In this document: in pieces, positions 6,206 to 13,557 of the stretch
Layout of the letters: the number at the start of each line of letters is the position of its first letter
Numbering within the stretch: position 1 is the stretch's first letter
Assembly (NCBI GenBank): GCA_964569425.1
Contig: CAZMVD010000110.1
Span: 1 to 14,180 of the forward strand
Source of the DNA: JACQXM01 sp964569425
GTDB taxonomy: Bacteria > Planctomycetota > Phycisphaerae > UBA1845
Length of the DNA: 14,180 nt
Reading direction: 5' to 3'
The notes under the pieces: generated by a model
What the model was told of the DNA's origin: nothing
The model's database searches: none
The model's input: the letters and a program-made list of their open reading frames with translations, nothing else
Made by a program: the position numbers and the translations under genes

Positions 6206-8554
6206 ATGAGTGTCAACCGATTGCGCTATCAGGCAAACCGTGTAACCAGATTTTCCGTGGCGTTGGCCGTCGTGCTGGCCGCGATGTGGTGCCGACCCGC
6301 GCCGGCGCGGGCTGATCTCAAGCCGGAGATTGAGAAACGGGTCAAGAAAGCTGCGGTGCTGGTGTTTACGGCGCGGTCGGAACGGGAGAAGGCGGATACG
6401 CCCATCGGATCGGGCTCCGGGTTTTTCATCAACACCACAGGCTTGTTGATGTCCAACAACCACGTAGTGGATCCGACGCACGGCCGAAGCGACGAAGAAA
6501 AACAGAGTTTTCATTACCGGGGCGGTCGGCTGGCGTGGCTGGTCGTCACCGACGCGGGTACCGACGATGAAAAGACCTGGGACGCGATGGTCCTTTATCA
6601 GAACGAATCGGCCGATCTGGCGATCTTGCAGGTCTTCGACACGGACGGCAAGAAACTGAAGTCTCCGAATTACCTTCGATTGCAGCCTGAGTCGCGCCTG
6701 AGCGAACGGATGCAGGTCTGGGCGCTGGGGTTTCCCGGCGGTGAGAGTCAGCGTACCAGCAAGGACAAGCACCCCGAAGTGTCGGTGACCATCGGCCATG
6801 TGCTGGATGCGCCGCGTACGCCGGGGGGCAGGGTGCGCATGGTGTACACCGACGTGATTGCCCGGCCGGGCAACAGCGGCGGCCCCATGGTGGACGAGGA
6901 CGGGTTTCTGGTGGGTGCGGTGACCCTGATGAGCAAGCCGGAGGATCGCGAAGACACGGGTGGCGCCAATTATTCGGCACTGGTTCCGGCCAAGCTCGCG
7001 GGACAATTGATCAGCTATGCGTTCCAACTGGGCAAGATCCCCGCCGGCACCGACGTTTCGCCGTTCATGTCATCACTGACACAGGAGGACGGGCGTCTGA
7101 ACATTCCGGAATTCGAACGCAAGCGCGATAAGGACGTGCTGTTTTTCCACGATGGCGACCGTATCTACGGCAACCTGGGGACCGAAGGTATATCGTGGAC
7201 CTCTTCGCTGGGTACCACTGACGTGCCCGCGGCGGCCATTGCGTATGTCGTAAACAATTCCGAAGGTTCGCACCTCTTCCTGGAGGGCGGCAACCGCATC
7301 GAATCATCCAAGGTGGATGCGACGTTCACGTTTCAGCCGGATGGGGGCTCACCGGGGGAATACAAATTCGCGGACGTGGCGGTAGTGGCGTTCAAGACGG
7401 CCGACCGCCCGCTGGAGCCGGTCTCGGGTGACGTGATCGTGTTCGACACGGATGTGAGTCACCTGTTGCTCTCCAATGTGGAGGGTGCGGCCCGATTTGA
7501 GAGCAAGGCCGGCAAGATCGACTTGAAACTGGCGGACATCTTCCGCATCGAGCGCGGCGCCGAAGACCAGCAGGTGGTGACATTGACCGATGGACGGCGG
7601 ATGACCGGCAAGTTCGATGACACGCCGTATACGGCGACCATCGCGGCCACGAAGACGCCGGTGCGATTCACGCTTTCAGGCATTTCGCGCGGATTCCTGG
7701 ATGTGGTGCAGGCTCATAAGGGGGCCGTGCAGGGGCTCGGATTACGAAGCGTGCTGGTGAAAGCGAACCCGCAGGTGAAGCGCATCGCGTTGCGGCTGCA
7801 GTCGGAGAACATTGCGGGCGCGCGTGCGGCACTGGACGACGCTCTGAAGTCGGATGAATTCAAGCGGACTCCCGAGGTGGAAAAGGAGCAGTACCGATTG
7901 CTCGAAGCTGTGTGCCTCTTGCGCGAGGGCAAATACGATGACGCCTACAAGGCGCTTCGCCGCGTCAGCCGCGCTACCGACGAGAACATCGCCACGTACG
8001 CTTCCGCGATGGCCGCTGTGTTGAAGCGTTTCGACAAGGGAACCTACGAAGAGCGGCCCTTGAGCGACCGGGCGACCATTGCGGCGGCGGGCGAGGTGCT
8101 GAGTAACGAGGTCATTCGAGCGGTGCGCGACATTCTGCGCGATGGCAAACGACTCGAGGGAAAGTCGCGCGGCGAGTATGCCAAGGGTCTGGCCGACGTG
8201 CGCAAGTATGAAGACCAGGTCAAAGCCGCTGCCATCTTCGCCGGAACCGATGCCGACGATGAGCTGATTCGGCTGTGGAAATTCGCCGTGGGTGTGTGCC
8301 AGCGCGAGGTTCGCCGAATTGACACGGAATCCGGAGAAGGTCGCGACTCCGGCCGGGGACGCGGCAGCCCTCAGGCGGGCAGGCCTCTCAATCAGCGTGC
8401 CATGGACGAAATGCGGCAGCAGCGAGAGGATGCCATTAAGACCGGCCAGGAGTACATGTTCAAGTTGTACAAGTACGGATTCCGAATTGAAGATCCGGAT
8501 ATTCAGGCGATGCGAGAGCGTCGAGCCGAGCGCTCCCCGGTCGACGACGATTGA
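6206..8554 (+). CDS. Secreted trypsin-like (S1C/Deg-type) serine protease with long C-terminal extension
   Basis: A 782-residue protein. I chose the ATG at 6206 because GAGG (6197-6200) sits 5 nt upstream and the product then starts with a signal peptide: basic start, hydrophobic segment VALAVVLAAMW, cleavage after ARA (residue 36). A GTG at 6173 and an ATG at 6188 give longer, less likely starts. The chymotrypsin-fold domain (about 45-275) has a complete triad: His86 in SNNHVVD, Asp137 in ESADLAIL and Ser224 in GNSGGP. No PDZ domain is apparent. Residues 310-495 form about four beta-rich repeats. Residues 525-605 are helical and TPR-like (ALKSDEF…LLREGKYDDAYKALRRV); a helical charged region follows, with a Gly/Arg-rich stretch near 716-730. 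The domain order suggests a periplasmic or envelope quality-control protease. Active site clear; substrate unknown. Confidence 0.92.
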   Translation: MSVNRLRYQANRVTRFSVALAVVLAAMWCRPAPARADLKPEIEKRVKKAAVLVFTARSEREKADTPIGSGSGFFINTTGLLMSNNHVVDPTHGRSDEEKQSFHYRGGRLAWLVVTDAGTDDEKTWDAMVLYQNESADLAILQVFDTDGKKLKSPNYLRLQPESRLSERMQVWALGFPGGESQRTSKDKHPEVSVTIGHVLDAPRTPGGRVRMVYTDVIARPGNSGGPMVDEDGFLVGAVTLMSKPEDREDTGGANYSALVPAKLAGQLISYAFQLGKIPAGTDVSPFMSSLTQEDGRLNIPEFERKRDKDVLFFHDGDRIYGNLGTEGISWTSSLGTTDVPAAAIAYVVNNSEGSHLFLEGGNRIESSKVDATFTFQPDGGSPGEYKFADVAVVAFKTADRPLEPVSGDVIVFDTDVSHLLLSNVEGAARFESKAGKIDLKLADIFRIERGAEDQQVVTLTDGRRMTGKFDDTPYTATIAATKTPVRFTLSGISRGFLDVVQAHKGAVQGLGLRSVLVKANPQVKRIALRLQSENIAGARAALDDALKSDEFKRTPEVEKEQYRLLEAVCLLREGKYDDAYKALRRVSRATDENIATYASAMAAVLKRFDKGTYEERPLSDRATIAAAGEVLSNEVIRAVRDILRDGKRLEGKSRGEYAKGLADVRKYEDQVKAAAIFAGTDADDELIRLWKFAVGVCQREVRRIDTESGEGRDSGRGRGSPQAGRPLNQRAMDEMRQQREDAIKTGQEYMFKLYKYGFRIEDPDIQAMRERRAERSPVDDD
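7133..7690 (+). repeat. Four beta-rich repeats in the protease C-terminal region
   Basis: Protein residues about 310-350, 357-397, 409-449 and 457-495 share a pattern: a hydrophobic strand, a DG-D/R-R-x-x-G type turn, two short strands and a hydrophobic 'I..I' or 'V..V' end. Examples are FHDGDRIYG, FLEGGNRIE and LTDGRRMTG. The third copy is the most diverged at the turn (FDTDVSHLL). Similar 'GDRLxG' strands are frequent in planctomycete envelope proteins. Similarity is at protein level only. Confidence 0.55.
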
Positions 8555-8651
8555 TTCCTGTTTCCAGGGCGGTGCGCTGGTGGGCTCGGTTTGCTGTTGA
8601 TCGGGTAGTTATTGCAGCCGTTGGGGCTCGTTTGAAATACGGGCGACGGTT

Positions 8652-9158
8652 TCAGTACGGTTCCGCGTGAGGGCCGGTACGCCAATCGTGGAACAACCTG
8701 CGACAATCATCAGTCAGGATCCCCGGGCTTTGGCGCACGTCGCTGCCGCCCAGCGTTAGCAACTGGTTGCAGGAGACCGCCAACTCGCGGAAACCCGCTT
8801 CTGCCGCATCGGCAATGCTTGCGCCGTAATAGACCTCATCGATGCGCGCCCAGTGAGTCGCTGCCGCACACATGGGACATGGCTCACACGTGGCGGCCAT
8901 CACGCAGCCGGACAGATCGATGCGCCCCAGCAGGCGACAGGCTTCGCGAATAGCGTTGATTTCGGCGTGTGCGGTGGCGTCGCACGTGGCGCGAACGGTG
9001 TTGTGCGCGGCCACCAGGAACTGCCCGTCTAACGTCGCGATGGCGGCGCCGAATGGGCTTTGACCGAGTGCGATGCCACGGCGCGCTGTTTCCAGCGCGT
9101 GGTACATCAGGTTTGATGGCAGCGAGCTCTCGCGCTGCTGAGTTACCGTGCGGGCCAC
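8652..9158 (-). CDS. Zinc-dependent nucleoside/guanine deaminase (CDA superfamily)
   Basis: A 168-residue protein. The GTG start at 9158 is chosen because AAAGGAG (9167-9173) lies 8 nt upstream; a longer frame to 9359 has an Arg-rich, non-homologous leader, and the ATG at 9107 would remove part of the first helix. The zinc motif HAE is at 64-66 (His64 ligand, Glu66 proton shuttle) and PCPMC at 93-97 (Cys94 and Cys97 ligands). The family deaminates free bases or tRNA adenosine. The sequence after the PCxxC motif (WAR…VYYG…DAAEAGF) and SPFGA at 34-38 look more like guanine deaminase (GuaD type) than TadA, which usually has a VPVGA-like motif. Length fits both. It is convergent with the protease gene and divergent from ybeY. 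Deaminase is certain; guanine is the likely substrate. Confidence 0.9.
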   Translation of the reverse strand: MARTVTQQRESSLPSNLMYHALETARRGIALGQSPFGAAIATLDGQFLVAAHNTVRATCDATAHAEINAIREACRLLGRIDLSGCVMAATCEPCPMCAAATHWARIDEVYYGASIADAAEAGFRELAVSCNQLLTLGGSDVRQSPGILTDDCRRLFHDWRTGPHAEPY

Positions 9159-9166
9159 CTGGTATG

Positions 9167-9173
9167 CTCCTTT
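9167..9173 (-). promoter_or_regulatory. Shine-Dalgarno AAAGGAG for the deaminase gene
   Basis: On the minus strand AAAGGAG is followed by 8 nt and GTG at 9158. This near-perfect anti-SD match supports the 168-residue product starting with GTG. Confidence 0.75.
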
Positions 9174-9395
9174 CCATGGGGCGGCGCGACCGGAGGCGTT
9201 TCCGGCAGCGAAGCGATCGAACCCGTTGCCGCTCCGGTCGGGGAAGCGTACCACCGGGTGGCGGGCGCGAGAATGGTCGCTCCCGGCCGAAACTTGTGTA
9301 TCCAAGCGACCGGACCGGGCCGCGTATACGCAGTCTACCGAACCGGGTAACATTCGCACGCAGCGGTTTTCGACGCTGGTCGGCCGGTGTCAGCC

Positions 9396-9875
9396 ATGGG
9401 TGCGCAACCAACATTGACGGTGCACATAGTCCGCGAGGCCGCCTTCGAGGGCGTGCGTGATTCGTTGCTGCGCCGCGTGGTGCGACAAGCCCTGGCACGG
9501 CACCAGGTGAATGGTGCCGACGTGTGCATCGCACTGGTCGGGGACGCACGCATGGCCCAACTCCATGAACGTCATCTGGGCCACGCCGGACCGACAGACG
9601 TGCTCAGTTTTGATTTGGCGGAGCCGGAGGGCGGCGGCAACAGTGGGTTTGTCGAGGCGGAAGTTGTGGTTTCTTTCGAGACGGCGCAGCGGCAGGCGGC
9701 GGCGCGCGGACATGGTGTGGAGGCGGAGGTCGCGTTGTACGCGTTGCACGGTGTTCTGCACCTGCTGGGGTACGACGACCGCCGTCCGTCAGATGCCAAG
9801 CGGATGCACGATGTGGAGGATGAAATTCTTGAATCCGTAGGGCTGGGCCGCGTGTTCAAGGGGCGTGTCCCATGA
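9396..9875 (+). CDS. ybeY: Endoribonuclease YbeY (rRNA maturation factor)
   Basis: A 159-residue protein, of usual family length. YbeY is a metal-dependent RNase for 16S rRNA 3'-end maturation and 70S quality control. The family landmarks are present: the TDVLSF motif (67-72), the strand EAEVVVS (88-93), the metal motif HGVLHLLGYDD (118-128) and the closing MHDVEDEIL helix (137-145). The usual motif is HxxxHxxxxxH; here the third ligand position is Asp128 instead of His. The other two ligands, His118 and His122, are kept. A GTG at 9387 in the same frame is an equal-quality alternative start; neither has a good ribosome binding site. The stop overlaps the ATG of the next gene (ATGA), which implies translational coupling. 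Confidence 0.93.
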   Translation: MGAQPTLTVHIVREAAFEGVRDSLLRRVVRQALARHQVNGADVCIALVGDARMAQLHERHLGHAGPTDVLSFDLAEPEGGGNSGFVEAEVVVSFETAQRQAAARGHGVEAEVALYALHGVLHLLGYDDRRPSDAKRMHDVEDEILESVGLGRVFKGRVP

Positions 9876-10594
9876 GATTGGCGCTGCTGCAAACCACGTT
9901 GAACGCGCGGAGCCGCGCGGGCAATGTTCAGGGGTTGATCGCGGCGTTCCATGCGGCGGTGGATCGCGATCCGGCGCCGGATGTCGTAGCGCTGCCGATG
10001 AACTGTGACACCGGCGGGGGGGTGTTGTCGCGCGCTTTTCCCGAGGCGTGCCTGACCATGGTGCGCGAAACGCTTGCGGCACTGGCGCGGGAATGGGGCG
10101 TGTATTGTGTTGCCGGACTCCATATCCGGCGTGGGGTCGCCTGGCATCGTGACACTGTTCTGCTCGATGCTGATGGTGATCTGTGTGCCGCGAGCGGTGA
10201 GGCCGTCTCGGACGACGGCTTGGGCGGCGGCGGTGCATGGTGTTCCACCGGGTTTGGTCACATCGTTCTGAGTGCGCCGGAAAGCCCCCCCGGAGGCGAA
10301 GCAGCAACGGCGCACGGCAGCCCGGCAGATACACAGAGAGCATTCGCCGGAGCACGCCTGGTTGTTTCGGCATGGAGTGCGACGGCCTCGCCGGCACGCC
10401 GCCGTCGTCTTGACGAATGGCGAGATGCGGTGGAGCCGTCGGCGGATGGGGCCTACCGAGCGATCGTGGTAGCCGCCGGGGACGACGGGAGCGGCGGTGG
10501 AGGCCTGCGCAGTGGCGTGTGGGCGCCCGACGGGAGAGTATTGGCGTTGGCGGCCGATGGCGGCCCGGTTGCGCTGCACGTTGAATTGACCTAG
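9872..10594 (+). CDS. Degenerate carbon-nitrogen hydrolase (nitrilase-fold) protein
   Basis: A 240-residue protein. The start is the ATG at 9872, overlapping the ybeY stop. The N terminus (LALLQT at 3-8, GNV at 17-19, PDVVALP at 36-42) and the middle (LAREWGVYCVAG, then TVLLDADGDL) match the nitrilase superfamily pattern of strand, Q-x-x, LPE, 'a.e.g....G' and 'i.d..G'. The C-terminal WAPDGRVLALAA also fits. The catalytic Glu after 'LP' is Met43; no Lys occurs at the rK position after DADGDL, and no Cys lies in the strand before ARLVVSAW (161-168). All three residues of the Glu-Lys-Cys triad are thus missing. Low-complexity Gly stretches (115-121 and 207-211) and reduced length against the usual 260-280 suggest decay or a non-catalytic role. 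Fold call is moderate. Confidence 0.6.
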   Translation: MRLALLQTTLNARSRAGNVQGLIAAFHAAVDRDPAPDVVALPMNCDTGGGVLSRAFPEACLTMVRETLAALAREWGVYCVAGLHIRRGVAWHRDTVLLDADGDLCAASGEAVSDDGLGGGGAWCSTGFGHIVLSAPESPPGGEAATAHGSPADTQRAFAGARLVVSAWSATASPARRRRLDEWRDAVEPSADGAYRAIVVAAGDDGSGGGGLRSGVWAPDGRVLALAADGGPVALHVELT

Positions 10595-10617
10595 GGCTGC
10601 GGGGCACCGAGATCTTG

Positions 10618-10629
10618 CCGACCGGTCGG
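10618..10629. repeat. 12-bp perfect palindrome CCGACCGGTCGG
   Basis: The intergenic region between the nitrilase-like and TldD-like genes holds a perfect 12-bp palindrome, extended by the flanking TG and TCG only weakly. It could be an operator for a dimeric regulator or the stem of a short hairpin. No T tract follows, so it is not a typical terminator. In such GC-rich sequence chance is possible. Confidence 0.3.
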
Positions 10630-10793
10630 TCGCCCGCGGACGGTTCTTTGGGGAGTCTGACCGCCGCCAAAGACGTGGCGCTCACGGCATGGGGGTATTC
10701 CACTCGGATGGGACGGCTTGCGCCCTGCGCACTAATCCGGATAGCAGGGGCGTTTCGGCGACGATGTTGTTCGCGGGCGCTGAAGGCGCGGCC

Positions 10794-10822
10794 ATGGCAC
10801 CCAGGCGACGAGCGGCTACAAT
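10794..10822 (+). promoter_or_regulatory. Possible promoter for the TldD-like gene, leaderless arrangement
   Basis: ATGGCA (10794-10799, 4 of 6 to TTGACA) is followed after 17 bp by TACAAT (10817-10822, 5 of 6 to TATAAT). Only 7 nt lie between the -10 box and the ATG at 10830, so transcription would start at or next to the start codon. No ribosome binding site is visible there, which agrees with a leaderless mRNA. Confidence 0.4.
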
Positions 10823-10829
10823 CCGGTTC

Positions 10830-12527
10830 ATGACCAATCGACTCTTGCGGTTGACGGTTCTTTTCTCGTGTCTGACCCTGATTCCCGCCGGAAGGGCCGG
10901 AGCGGGGGAAGACACGTTGGCGCTGTCGGACGAATCGGCGCTGATGCGCGGCATGGTGGACGAGCTGGAGCGTTCGATGGCTGAATTGGTCATCGATGGG
11001 CTGCCGCGGCCCTATTTTCTGCAATACAGCGGCGAAGATCGCATCACCTTTACGGCTTCCGCGGTATATGGAACGCTGGTGCAATCCGGCCAGCGGCGGT
11101 CGCGAAGCGTGACGGCTCGAGTTCGCGTGGGGTCGCCCACGCTGGACAACACCAATGTGGGGCGCGGCGGGGGGCGCGGCGCGCTGCCGCTGGATGATGA
11201 CGACATTTCGATTCGGCATGCGCTGTGGCGCCTGACGGACGATGAATACAAGCGGGCGGTCGAGATTCTTACGCGCAAGGTGGCCTATCTGCAGGACAAG
11301 ACCCGTGAGGATCGCCCCGATGATTTCTCGCCCGCGGAATCGGTCGAGGCGTCTGAGCCGGTGGCGTCACTGGCGATGAATACGCGCGACTGGGAAGAGC
11401 GTATTTCGCGGATTTCGGCGCAGTTCAAAGAGCATCCGCGGATTCGCGACGCGGCCGTGAGTCTATTCGGCGGGGCGGTCCATCAGTACATTGTTAACAG
11501 CGAAGGAACTCGCCTGCGGACCGGCGACACGGGCGTATACCTCCAGGTCCGGGCTGAGGTGCAGGCAGGGGACGGCATGATGTTGGAGGATGGGCTCAGT
11601 TACCTGGGCCAGGTTTCCGGGCAACTACCTCCGCTGGAGCGCATGCTGGCGGAAGTTGACGAGTTGAGTTTCCGGCTGATTGAACTTTCCGAAGCGCCGA
11701 TGCTCGACCAATACACGGGGCCGGTGTTGTTTGACGCGGCGGCCGCGGGGATGGTGATTGACGGGCTGCTGGGCAACGAGTTGTGCGCCCGTCCGGCGCC
11801 GCTGGGCGCATCCGGATGGCAGGATCGCAGCTTGGAGAAGAAGATCGGCCTGCGCATTTTTCCGCGATCGTTTAACGTATACGATGATCCGCGCGCGCCG
11901 ATGTTTGAAGGCGAGGTTCTCGCGGGTTCCTACCGTTACGACGATGAGGCGGTGCCCGCCCAGCGGGTGTCGCTCGTCGAACACGGCATCCTCAAAGCCT
12001 TGCTGGCCTCTCGCGCGCCGACGCGGAAGATCAAGTCGAGCACCGGTCACGGGCGCGGCGGGAGCTTCGGCGATCCGCAGGCGGTGATCGGCTGTTTGTA
12101 CGTCGAGGACGAGAACGCCGTCGGTGATGGGGAGCTGAAAGAGGAGTTGATTCAGGCGGCGCGCGAGGAGGGACTGGATTATGGGCTGCGGATTACGGCG
12201 CTGAGTCCGTCGGGCCGCGGCGGCATCGGCAGCCCGATTTATGCGTACAAAGTGCATGTCGAGGACGGCCGCGAGGAGATGGTCCGCGGTTTGCAGTTTC
12301 TACCGGTGCCCACGCGGGCGTTGAAGCGCATCCTGGCGGCGGGGCAGGCGCGGAGTGTTTACAACGCGCCGACTCCGGTGGCACGCAGTGTGATTGCGCC
12401 GGCCTTGTTGTTTGAAGAACTCGAGCTGCGCAAGCCGGAGCAGGAGTTTGACAAACCGCCGATTCTCAAGGCGCCGGCACTGCGGGCCGCAGAAGCGGCA
12501 GCCGCGACCGGTTTACGGGGATCCTGA
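10830..12527 (+). CDS. Exported TldD/PmbA-family-like protein lacking the HExxxH motif
   Basis: A 565-residue protein. I chose the ATG at 10830 because it gives a clean signal peptide (MTNRLLRLTVLFSCLTLIPA, cleavage near AGA at 24-26) and a -10 box lies just upstream; a frame back to 10689 adds 47 unconvincing residues. Residues about 35-285 resemble the divergent N-terminal domain of TldD/PmbA; 298-545 match the C-terminal domain, with GPVLFDAAAAGMVIDGLLG, then VEHGILKALLASR and SSTGHGRGG (402-411). TldD proteins carry HExxxH for zinc; at the aligned place this protein has D311-G312-L-L-G-N316, so no metal site is present. PmbA/TldE subunits also lack that motif, but cytoplasmic TldD/TldE form a heterodimer, whereas this one is exported and no partner is encoded next to it. 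Longer than the usual 450-480. Family call good, activity doubtful. Confidence 0.8.
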   Translation: MTNRLLRLTVLFSCLTLIPAGRAGAGEDTLALSDESALMRGMVDELERSMAELVIDGLPRPYFLQYSGEDRITFTASAVYGTLVQSGQRRSRSVTARVRVGSPTLDNTNVGRGGGRGALPLDDDDISIRHALWRLTDDEYKRAVEILTRKVAYLQDKTREDRPDDFSPAESVEASEPVASLAMNTRDWEERISRISAQFKEHPRIRDAAVSLFGGAVHQYIVNSEGTRLRTGDTGVYLQVRAEVQAGDGMMLEDGLSYLGQVSGQLPPLERMLAEVDELSFRLIELSEAPMLDQYTGPVLFDAAAAGMVIDGLLGNELCARPAPLGASGWQDRSLEKKIGLRIFPRSFNVYDDPRAPMFEGEVLAGSYRYDDEAVPAQRVSLVEHGILKALLASRAPTRKIKSSTGHGRGGSFGDPQAVIGCLYVEDENAVGDGELKEELIQAAREEGLDYGLRITALSPSGRGGIGSPIYAYKVHVEDGREEMVRGLQFLPVPTRALKRILAAGQARSVYNAPTPVARSVIAPALLFEELELRKPEQEFDKPPILKAPALRAAEAAAATGLRGS

Positions 12528-12552
12528 CGGCGAAATCAGCCGATAACAAGCC

Positions 12553-13437
12553 ATGGACGTCATCAACCTCTTAGCCATGCCGGCGCGCCACGGGCGTGAA
12601 GCGCTTTCCTTTGACGAGAAATACGCGCGCCTGCTCGGGATTGTCGGTGAGCTGGAATCGACGGCCGTGGCGTTCAGCGCGGGGGTGGATTCCACGCTGT
12701 TGTTGAAGGTGGCGCTTGACGTACTGGGGCCGGAGCGCGTCGTGGCGGTCACCGGACGCAGTGCCAGCCTGGCGCGGGAGGAGTTCGAGGCGGCGCGTCG
12801 AATTGCAGCGGAGGTCGGCGCGGCGCACGTCGTTCTCGATACCGACGAGTTTGAAAACCCGAACTACACGAGCAATCCGGTCAACCGCTGCTATTTCTGC
12901 AAGACGACCCTGTACTCCCATTTGCGGCGTCTTATCGCGGAGCGCGGTATCCGGACCATGGTGAACGGTACCATTGTCGATGACCTGGGTGACCATCGTC
13001 CGGGATTGGTCGCGGCGGCGGAGCACGACGTGCGGGCGCCGCTGGCCGAGGCGGGGTTCACCAAGGCGGACGTGCGCGAACTTTCGCAGCGCCTGGGCCT
13101 TCCGACGTTTGACAAGCCGGCGAGTCCCTGCCTCTCGAGCCGCGTTCCCTACGGCGAAGCGGTGACGCCGGAGAAACTGCGAATGATTGAAGCGGCGGAG
13201 GCGGTGCTGCACGAGTTGGGATTCCGAGAGTGCCGGGTGCGCCATCACGAATCACTGGCGCGGATCGAAGTGCCGGTCGGACAACAGGACCAACTGCTGG
13301 TTCCTGCGGTTGCCGCGCGGGTTGAGCAGGAATTGCGGCGCATCGGTTATCAGTTTGTTTGCATCGATCTCAGGGGGCTGCGCAGCGGCAGTCTTAACGA
13401 CGTCCTTCGGTCGGGGACCATTCCCGCGCCAAGATGA
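12553..13437 (+). CDS. larE: LarE-type ATP-dependent sulfur transferase (nickel-pincer cofactor synthesis)
   Basis: A 294-residue protein. LarE adenylates a pyridinium carboxylate and inserts sulfur to build the nickel-pincer nucleotide used by lactate racemase and related epimerases. The PP-loop SAGVDS is at 42-47. The conserved CLSSR motif has Cys193, the sulfur-donor position in sacrificial LarE. Two more Cys, C113 and C116 (NRCYFCK), accompany it; a CxxC plus a CLxSR Cys is the layout reported for [4Fe-4S]-dependent LarE. C-terminal motifs SRVPYG and RIEVP match the family. The start at 12553 gives 20 residues before the first conserved helix; Met9 is an alternative. It follows the TldD-like gene by 25 bp and may be co-transcribed. 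LarA, LarB and LarC are not in this window. Confidence 0.93.
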   Translation: MDVINLLAMPARHGREALSFDEKYARLLGIVGELESTAVAFSAGVDSTLLLKVALDVLGPERVVAVTGRSASLAREEFEAARRIAAEVGAAHVVLDTDEFENPNYTSNPVNRCYFCKTTLYSHLRRLIAERGIRTMVNGTIVDDLGDHRPGLVAAAEHDVRAPLAEAGFTKADVRELSQRLGLPTFDKPASPCLSSRVPYGEAVTPEKLRMIEAAEAVLHELGFRECRVRHHESLARIEVPVGQQDQLLVPAVAARVEQELRRIGYQFVCIDLRGLRSGSLNDVLRSGTIPAPR

Positions 13438-13557
13438 CAAATCGTTTTCATTGGCCTGCTTCGGCGGTTTTGCGATCCAGCCCGAGCCGTGTGGTAAGCC
13501 AGCGCGCCGGTGGTTCCAGCGGCCACCCATTGGTTTCCGTACGCGAATCGGTCAAAC

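Noticed and set aside
5497..6216. Minus-strand open frame of 239 codons overlapping the LOG gene in another frame
   Set aside because: The LOG frame has the PGGxGTxxE and GGGPG motifs; this one is a shifted copy with no features and would cover the divergent promoter region.
6095..7027. Minus-strand open frame of 310 codons
   Set aside because: Antisense to the protease domain with its intact catalytic triad; no recognisable fold.
8555..8651. Possible bidirectional terminator between the convergent protease and deaminase genes
   Set aside because: No stable hairpin with a T tract on either strand could be seen by eye.
9159..9359. N-terminal extension of the deaminase by 67 codons
   Set aside because: No similarity to the family, Arg-rich composition, and a near-perfect ribosome binding site supports the GTG at 9158.
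9572..10579. Minus-strand open frame of 335 codons
   Set aside because: Antisense to ybeY and the nitrilase-like gene, low-complexity composition, no ribosome binding site or motif.
10689..10829. N-terminal extension of the TldD-like protein by 47 codons
   Set aside because: The added residues look non-coding, would bury the signal peptide and cover the -10 box.
9789..11219. Minus-strand open frame of 476 codons
   Set aside because: It runs antisense across ybeY, the nitrilase-like gene and the TldD-like gene; the product is Arg/Pro-rich with no domain signal, typical of a high-GC shadow frame.
13438..13540. Possible terminator after larE (GGTGG … CCACC stem)
   Set aside because: The stem is only 5 bp and no T tract follows.
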